From Echinometra lucunter (lineage: Eukaryota; Echinodermata; Echinoidea; Camarodonta; Echinometridae): DNA of 64,000 nucleotides. A program made the position numbers and the translations under genes. This document shows positions 56,046 through 64,000 of the stretch, one piece after another. The notes beneath the pieces were generated by a model. That model was not told where the DNA came from, searched no databases, and saw only the letters and a list, made by a program, of their open reading frames with translations. Every line of letters starts with the position of its first letter. Positions within the stretch are counted from its first letter, which is position 1. Location of the stretch: positions 5,711,802 to 5,775,801 of the forward strand of contig CM057162.1 in assembly GCA_029962745.1 (NCBI GenBank). The letters are read 5' to 3'.

Positions 56046-56814
56046 TACGTTATGGACATTATTTTCTTGCAAAAGATGTATATAAAACTTGTAAATATGT
56101 TGGGGAGAAATGTGAAGGGGGAGTATCATGATTCCGTTCACTGATAACCCCCCACCTCCCAATATGGCGATTTGATTCCTTTGGTCTTTTGTCTTATGAC
56201 TTCTCCGTTGTTTCAGACATGACTGAATAAGGATATCTACATAACTGCTCTCAGGACAGAAAAGGACAAGTTCTCGCTTTTAAGATATACACAAATGGTC
56301 CACAAAATTCCATGGTTATAAACGAAAAATCACAAAATACAGAAAGGCTTGCAACTCACAAATATGTGCGCAATTTAGTTATGTTGCAATACTATATGGC
56401 ACGGGAGGGTATGTATTGAGGTTTTATGTATTAGGCATCAGTATTTTTGCTTAAAATATGAAATAAAGTAAACTGAACTACTATTTGTGGTGACAAGAAG
56501 AAATCACGTAAATGTTTATTTTGTAATGAAATATTTGATAGAACATAAGATGATGATTAGCATACCCGTCTTTGGTTGAAGAGTTGATCTTCCGGCTCAT
56601 GAAATATGAAGAGAGCAAAAAGAACACCAATAAAAAGGGGTACTACATACTAACCATTTATAAGGATGCATACATAATCTGACAAAGGAAAATAAATAGG
56701 ACAAAATCTAAATTCTACTTGTCCGGTAGATTTGTAATAATTAAATAACTTCTCCCATGACAAATTGATTACCTCCCTAGAACATTATATCCGTATAGGT
56801 CCTTGGCATTCAGT

Positions 56815-56866
56815 CGTGGGGGGGGGGGGGGGAGGGGGGGGGGGAGGAGGGGGGAGGTGGGGGGGC
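56815..56866. repeat. G-rich run
   Basis: About 50 bases, almost all G. The homologous place in other units (2,057, 49,885, 60,206) has C/G runs of varying length. It could form G-quadruplexes on one strand and is prone to length error. Confidence 0.8.
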
Positions 56867-58399
56867 AACGCCCGAGGTTTAAGTGTCAGGGGTAATTGCC
56901 CGAGGAGGATAATTGTCGGGGAGTATGCCCATATATTGTCGTGTTATGTACTTTGTGAACATGTTCGCACATAAAATATTCTGTTAAGGCAAGATGATCA
57001 ATATTTCAAGTGAGAAAATCTAAACAATGCTCTCAATCTACCCATTTTACACTCTTTTATAATTGTGAGTATTCTTTCACAGATACTCTCATGAAATTTC
57101 AGCCATTGATTTGAGTAATGTAAATTCACTGTAATAATATATTGTACCAAAAGCGGGAGTTCCCTTTATTGTAACATGGTTAAAAGGAAGCATACGAAGA
57201 AAAAGGTCAAGTTCTCTGTTTATAACTTGACAAGCATAGTGTTTTGATGACAGAGAATTTGATATACAAGTGACCATTCCATAGATATCACAATATGCAC
57301 TTTTGACCTTGGGGAATATGTTTGAGGTATACCGAGTCACTGTTTACATATGTCTGATTCTCTTCCAATGTAATTATTGTTAAGTCAATAACTATTTGTG
57401 CTCAACAGACCAATTCAGGAAGCCTTTGCGAAAAAATATGGCTTGCCTGTTGCGTGCATTAGTTTGTTTATGGAACTTTTGTGCGCAATGTTTTTGACAT
57501 GCAGTTACAACTCGACAGCCTTCTTCTTCCATCCAAACACATAATCTATGGGTACCCCCGATATTTTGGTACAAGAAAATCCTGAACCATAAGGCAAAGT
57601 GATATCTGATTGACATTATTCTTTATTTGAAAGGGACATGTGAAGTAAAATGAGAAGAAACCCATCCTCTCCCCCATCATGCCCATGAGAGATGATTAAG
57701 ATTAAGATGTGAATTACCATTTTCCTCCTATATCGAAAGTTATGTATTTAAAGAAAATGTCGAATTCTGCTTCAGTTCAAAGATAATTCCTAAGCCTTTT
57801 CATTATCTGAAAAGGATCGCTATTGGAAATATGTAAACCACATAGGCGTTTAGTTCCTGAAACACGTTTTTGTCTGCAGTGAATGTTACTTTCCCGTCCC
57901 TCTTTATGATTCAGAGTCTTTTGTGTTGTCACATGCATGTGGTAATATATGGGTATTCAAAAACAGACTTAGTGCGAATAATATTTCACAACTAGAAAAA
58001 CTGAAATGAAGCATATTCAATGCTCAAAACAAGGAATTTCATATTCTAATTATTTCACTTAAGTTATTTAAATATCTTGAATAAAAAAGAATACCTTCAT
58101 TCCTTGATTCCGATGTAGTTCCTTCTGTTATAATTGGTTCTGTTTTTTAGAACATAAGTGTCATAAGAGGATGATACATCAAGCAAACTTTTCATACTAT
58201 TCGGACTAAAAAAAAACACACATTAGGACAAGCATACTCTCCAGTGGCAAAGAAAAGAACATGCATGAGGCTTGATTCGTAATAACACTGTAAGGCCCAT
58301 TGAAAGGGTGGACTTGTAGCTACAGAGGGTGACAAAGAAAAAAGTGATTTAAAATTAAAGAAAAAATGTCACGAAAAGCAGGAAAAATAGAATCTAAAA

Positions 58400-58655
58400 C
58401 ATGGCCGTACGCAGCGAAGGGGGGGCAATTGCCCCCCCCCCCCCCCGGAAATTTTGAAAACTCACATTTTTTTTACTGAAAATTTTCATAAAATCCACCA
58501 AAAACTGCACCAAATCCTTCAATATCACTTTTTAAAATGCAAAAGCGCCCTCGTGACCAGCTCGGTCGCTTCGCTCCCTCGCTTTCAAGTTTCTTCAAAA
58601 ATCTTTACGCGTCTTGCCCCCTTACACAGGAAAAAAATTTCTGCATACAGCCCTG
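58400..58655. mobile_element. hAT-like MITE
   Basis: ATCTAAAA duplications flank it; the same site as 3558-3805. Confidence 0.85.
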
Positions 58656-59174
58656 ATCTAAAACACACTTACTTTACTTCTATGATGAATATAAATCAAC
58701 TCAATTGATATAAGACCAAAGGAAGCAAATGCCAATACAGGGAGATGGGAGTTATCAGTGAACAAAATCATGATACTCCCCCTTTGTATTTCTTTTCAAC
58801 CTGTTAACAAGGTCTATGTACACTTTTAGCAAGGAGAAAACACCCATAACGTTACCAGAAAAGAACGGAGGAAAATAACCACAACGAGAGAAGATAGACT
58901 TCTTTGGGCTGTTGCCAAGGTGTTGCCAAGGAGGATGCGCGCCACGTTCATTATCCAGCAAAATATAATGAATTCGTGAAGAATTCGTTGATGGCAGTGT
59001 GGTGAATACACCGAAATTAATTTCCAGAAGCGAATTCTTAACATATTTATTATATTTTTCCGGATAATGATTGTGGCGTGCATCCTCTTTGGCAACCTAA
59101 AGGCAACGGCCAACAGAAATCTATCTTCTGTGGGTGTGGTTGTTTTCCTCCGCTCTTTTTTGTGGATACGTTAT

Positions 59175-59436
59175 CATGGCCGTACGCAGCGGGGGCCGGG
59201 GGCAGTTCCCCCCCCCCCCCCCCCCAGAAATTTTGAAAACTTACGTTTTTTTACAGAAAATTTTCACAAAATCCACGAAAGTGTGCACCAAATCTTTCAA
59301 TTTCACTTTTAAAAATTCAAAAGCGCCCTCATGAAATGCTCGGCCGCTTCGCTCCCTCGCTTTCAAACTTCTTCGAACATTTTTATGGCTCTTTCCCCCC
59401 CCCCCCCCCTGGGTTAATTTTCTGCGTACGGCCCTG
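59175..59436. mobile_element. hAT-like MITE
   Basis: TACGTTAT duplications at 59167-59174 and 59437-59444; the same site as 2842-3028. Confidence 0.85.
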
Positions 59437-60397
59437 TACGTTATGGACATTATTTTCTTGCAAAAGATGTATATAAAACTTGTAAATATGTTGGGGAGAA
59501 ATGTGAAGGGGGAGCATCATGATTCCGTTCACTGATAACCCCCACCTCCCAATATGGCGATTTGATTCCTTTGGTCTTTTGTCTTATGACTTCTCCGTTG
59601 TTTCGGACATGACTGGGTAAGGATATCTACATAACTGCTCTCAGGACAGAAAAGCACAAGTTCTCCCTTTTAAGATATACACAAATAGTCCACAAAATTC
59701 CATGGTTATAAACGAAAAATCACAAAATACAGAAAGGCTTACAACTCACAAATGTGTGCGCAGTTTAGTTATGTTGCAATACTATATGGCACGGGAGGGT
59801 ATGTACTGAAGTTTTATGTACTAGGCATCAGTATTTTTACTTGAAATATGAAATAATGCAAACTGAACTACTCTTTGTGATGACAAGAAGAAATCACGTA
59901 AATGTTTTATTTTGTAATGAAATATTTGATAGAACATAAGATGATGATTAGTTTTCCCGTCTTTGCTTGAAGAGTTGATCTTCCGGCTCATGAAATAGGA
60001 AGAGAGCAAAAAGAAAACCAATAAAAAGGGGTACTACATAATAACCATTTATAAGGATACATACATAATCTGACAAAGGAAAATAAGTAGGACAAAATTT
60101 AAATTCTACTTGTCCGGGAGATTTGGAATAATTAAATAAATTCTCCCTTGACAAACTGATTACCTCCCTAGAACATTATATCCGTATAGGTCCTTTACAA
60201 TCGTAGGGGGAGGGGGGGGGGGCAACGCCCGAGGTTTAAGTGTCAGGGATAATTGCCCGAGGAGGATAATTGTCGGGGGGTATGCCCATATATGGTCGTG
60301 TTATGTACTTCGTGAACATGTTCGCACATGAAATATTCTGTTAAGGCAGGATGATCAATATTACAAGTGAGAAAATCTAAGCAATGCTCACAATCTA

Positions 60398-62959
60398 TTC
60401 TATAAATATAAAAGATATCCTAATGCTATAAATAGATCAAAGTATACACGCTATCGCAATATCCTCACATCATCCTTGCGTATGGCTAAACAAATGTACT
60501 TTTCTCGTCAGTTTAAAAAATACGAATATGATATAAAGAGCACTTGGAAGGTAGTCAATGAAGTTTTGAAATCCAATGTTAATACTGACCCCCCTAAATG
60601 TGTTCAAAAGGACGATCGTATAATTAACAATCCTTTAGACATTGCTGAGTTATTTAATGATTTTTTTTGTCAATATAGGTCCTAATCTTGCCAATAACAT
60701 TCCCGACTCTGATTTAGAGTTTCATAATTTTCTCCAAGCTAGTAACCAACATTCATTATTTTTCAATCCCATTATTGACCAGGAAATAAAACATATCGTT
60801 AATAACCTCAATACTAAAAAGGTTAACGGATACGATGGTATCTCAAATTTTCTTTTAAAAAACGTTATTGATGAAATACTCTCCCCTCTTACATATATTC
60901 TAAACTTGTCTTTGTCTAGTGGTAAAGTACCACAACAAATGAAAATAGCTAGAGTAGTTCCCATTTTTAAAAAAGGTAATAAAGATATTGTTAGTAATTA
61001 CCGTCCCATTTCCTTATTAACTTCTATTTCCAAAATTCTTGAAAGGTTGGTTTACAGCCGTACCCTTGACTTTCTTATCAAATATAAAATTCTATCCGAT
61101 AATCAGTTTGGTTTCAGAAAAAAATCATAGTACATCTCATGCTTTGCTTTCCTTTATTGATAAAACAGCTCACGCAATAGACAATGTATCACATACTATC
61201 GGGGTCTTTATTGATTTTTCTAAAGCCTTTGATACTATAAATCACAATATTTTAACTTCTAAATTACACCACTATGGTATTCGTGGTAAGCCCCTAGATT
61301 GGTTCACTGATTATTTAACAAACAGAAAACAATTTGTAAGTATCAATGGTTATGAATCACAGTTGCAATCGGTTACATGTGGTGTCCCTCAAGGCTCCAT
61401 TCTAGGTCCTCTTTTGTTTATTTTATACATCAATGATCTATCAAATTCTTCCCAATTGTTATCTTTCATTTGCTTTGCTGATGATACTAATTTATTTTAT
61501 ACCCACCGTGACCCTAATAGTCTAGTAGATACAGTAAATAATGAACTTTTACTTGTTCGGTCATGGATTCACGCTAATAAGTTATCCCTTAATCTTGAAA
61601 AAACAAATTTCATGATCTTCAGTAATACGTTAACAACACTTCCAAAACATCTCACCTTTAACAACAGTAAAATTACTCAAGTCCACTACTAAATTTTTAG
61701 GAATTTATATTGACAGTGACCTTTCTTGGAAATCCCACATTAATTACTTAAGCATGGTCCTCTCTAGAAACACTGGAATTTTAAATAAACTTAAATATAT
61801 GTTCCCAAACAAAACTTTACTATCTGTATACTCAACATTAATAACCCCTTACCTTAATTATGGCATTCTTGCATGGGGGAATTGTTCTAAAACTTTGTTA
61901 GACACTCTTTTCCGAATACAAAAGCGTGCGATTAGAAATATTAACCACGCGGGGTACTTGTGTCACACCGATCAATTTTTTCACGAAAACAAAATACTGA
62001 AGGTGATTGACTTGTTTTTTTTATAACATTGGTATATTTATGTATCATTTATCCAAAGATGAATTACCAGAAATCTTTTCACATATGTTTAAAAAAAAAC
62101 AATCATATCACACATATCCTACGCGTCAGAGTAATCAATACCATCTCCCTCGAACTCGAACAATTTTTACACAAAAAACAATTATATTCACAGGACCAAA
62201 GTACTGGAATACTCTCCCTTCAGATATAACAGGATGCACTTCCCTTTTTTCTTTTAAACGCAAACTTAAGGAACTGCTTTTCCTTCGTTATCTTGATCTC
62301 CATGACTAAGTCACAGTTGTTTTGGGGGGTTTTGTTTTTGTTTTGTTTTTTTTTGTGCTTTTCTGTGGCTTTAAATTTTATTTCTGTTATAGTTTACCAA
62401 CTGAGCAATGTGCTATAATTATTTGTTGTTTTTTTTTTAACCATGTTAACTTTACATGCATATTTCGACAAAAATATATAGGCCTAAGATATTATTGACT
62501 AAATTATGTATACACATGTATATGGGTTTTTTTTTTCTTTCTTTAAGGATGCATATTATCTTTTTAACACATGTTAGCAATTTGTATTGTCTTGACCCCT
62601 TTAATTTTCTATTTTCGAATTTTTTTTTTTTTTTTTTACTGTATTTAAATGAAAATTCAAATATGTATATTTAAGGTCTTGAATTTATCCGTCTTCCACA
62701 ATTAATTACTCACAACTTTTTTTTTACCGGGGCCTGCAGTTTTACAAGCTTGCTTTTATGTAGGTCCCATCATATTTCTTTGACTTAAATTAAGCTTTTA
62801 CCATAACTCGACTGATTGTTTCTTTATATTATGTTACTGTACACTTCTCAGTTGTTTATAATTTAATAGTTATGTATTATTTTTGCTGCCTTATTTTCAT
62901 GTCAATCAAATGTTAATGAGAAATATGAAAATAAATGAAATGAAATGAAAATGAAATGA
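60398..62959 (+). mobile_element. 5'-truncated non-LTR retrotransposon (Jockey/CR1/L2-like superfamily) with (GAAAT)n tail
   Basis: The insert splits a tandem unit and is flanked by AATCTA at 60392-60397 and 62960-62965. It carries the reverse transcriptase blocks IARVVPIFKKGN, NYRPISLLTSISKILE, IDFSKAFDTINH, GVPQGSILGPLLFILYIND and FADDTNLF, then the C-terminal region ending LFSFKRKLKELL. The endonuclease part is missing. It ends with an ATGAAATGAAAT-type repeat tail, characteristic of the family here. The clade (CR1, L2, Daphne or Crack) is not resolved. Confidence 0.9.
60476..62308 (+). pseudogene. Frameshifted reverse-transcriptase ORF of the LINE
   Basis: The RT frame is continuous in sense but split into five pieces (60476-60685, 60642-61130, 61039-61692, 61754-62026, 62007-62309). 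Breaks near 60,665 (T run), 61,120 (A run) and 62,018 (T run) are at homopolymers; one near 61,680 is not an obvious run. The YADD-box equivalent is FADD. It may be recently inactivated or carry sequencing indels. Confidence 0.8.
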
Positions 62960-64000
62960 AATCTACCCATTGTATTCTTTATGAATTTTCTTTTATAATT
63001 GTGAGTATTCTTTCACAGATACTCTCATGAAATTTCAGCCATTGATTTGAGTAATGTAAATTCACTGTAATAATATGTTTTACCAAAAGGGGGAGTTCCC
63101 TTTATGTGAACATGGTTAAAAGGAAGTATACGAAGAAAAAGGTCAAGTTTTCTGTTTATAACTCGACAAGCACAGTGTTTTGATAACGGAGATATACAAG
63201 TAACCATGCCATAGATATCACAATATGCACTTTGGACTTTGGGGAATATTTTTAAGGTATACCGAGTCACTGTTTACATATGTCTCATTCTCTTTCAATG
63301 TAATTATTATTAAGGCACTGTCAATTCATGCTCAACAGACCGATTCAGGAAGCCTTTGCGAAAAATATGGCTCGCCTAGTTGCGTGTATCAGTTAGTGCG
63401 TGGAACCTTGTACACACAGTGTTTTTGACCTGCATTTTCAACACAGAGAGCCTTCATGTTTCATCCAAACATATTATCTATGTGTATCCCCTACATTTTG
63501 GTACAAGAAAATGCTAAATTATAAGACAAAGTGATATCTGGTTGAGAACTACCATGGTGTTTCTTTGAAAGAGACTTGTGAAATGAGATGAGAGAAAAAA
63601 AGAGAGATGATTAAGATCAAACCCTACATGTGAATTATTATTTAACTGCTTTAATTTTTCACCGAAACTGATGCGTTGAAAGAAAATGTAGAATGCTTGT
63701 TAAGTTCAAAAATAATCCGTAAGCCTTTTCATTATTTCAAAAGGACTGCTCTTCGTGATATGACTGCAATGTTATTTCCAAAAACACAATTTTGTTTGCG
63801 GTGCATTTCCCGTCCCTCTTGTGATACAAATAGGACTATATCTTTTGTCTCACGTGGTAATGATTGACTATTTAAAATCAGACTTGGTGAAAATTGTTAA
63901 ATAATAACTCGAAAAATTGAAATGAAGCCAATCCACGCTGAAGAAAACAGGGAATTTCAAATAGTTATCATTCACATTTTCGGAAAAAAACTTCTTAAGT

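Larger units (their letters stand above)
53570..64000 (-). repeat. Ectodomain-type tandem units upstream of gene C
   Basis: Two standard units (about 53.6-57.0 and 57.0-60.4 kb, period about 3.38 kb) are followed by a diverged-type unit interrupted by a LINE and continuing to the window edge. Landmarks recur at 54,121 and 57,500, at 54,950 and 58,337, and at 55,444 and 58,826. The frame around the ..LPFNHVHIKGTP.. segment stays open for 80-92 codons at 53,707-53,985, 57,089-57,340 and 63,025-63,270. Shared recent ancestry, not selection, may explain that. Confidence 0.8.

Overview
This is eukaryotic, intron-rich, AT-rich animal DNA. It is crowded with MITEs, LINE fragments, tRNA-derived SINEs, microsatellites and palindromes, and has two N runs of exactly 500 bases. 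The gene content (immunoglobulin-domain receptor tyrosine-kinase relatives) and repeat style suggest a marine invertebrate deuterostome. A sea urchin or other echinoderm is my best guess; this is inference, not shown by the sequence.

Layout. (1) 1-5.4 kb: tandem units of about 3.3 kb holding relics of receptor ectodomain exons, each with two hAT-like MITEs and a palindrome. (2) 5.48-13.67 kb, + strand: gene A, the transmembrane, juxtamembrane and complete kinase-like part of a receptor. I could build it from 11 phase-compatible exons ending in a stop codon. (3) 13.7-20.6 kb: non-coding, with a 3.3 kb inverted-repeat element. (4) 20.7-27.5 kb, + strand: gene D, the 5' end of another receptor of the same style (signal peptide and three Ig-like exons); no downstream exons were recognised. 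(5) 27.5-40.5 kb: repeats, satellites, MITEs and a LINE fragment. (6) 500-N gap. (7) 41.0-50 kb, - strand: gene B, a near-identical inverted copy of gene A cut by the gap inside its catalytic-loop exon, followed by ectodomain-type units to 52.2 kb. (8) Second 500-N gap. (9) 53.2-64 kb, - strand: a third, more diverged transmembrane exon (gene C) and more units, one interrupted by a 2.56 kb LINE.

Main biology. The gene A/B product is a receptor-type pseudokinase. The VAIK lysine is Arg, the alpha-C glutamate position is Ser, HRD is HGT, DFG is DYG, the apparent gatekeeper is Tyr, and the activation segment is short and lacks the usual tyrosines. Splicing two juxtamembrane exons creates a Yxx(I)-x6-Yxx(L) motif that matches the ITAM consensus. 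A kinase-dead Ig receptor with an ITAM-like tail, in a locus whose ectodomain exons are tandemly amplified, is the most interesting system here.

Caution. The inverted A/B arrangement may be an assembly effect. The contig at 40,992-52,687 lies between two fixed-size gaps and differs from the left arm by only about 1% in exons, so it may be a misoriented contig or the alternative haplotype.
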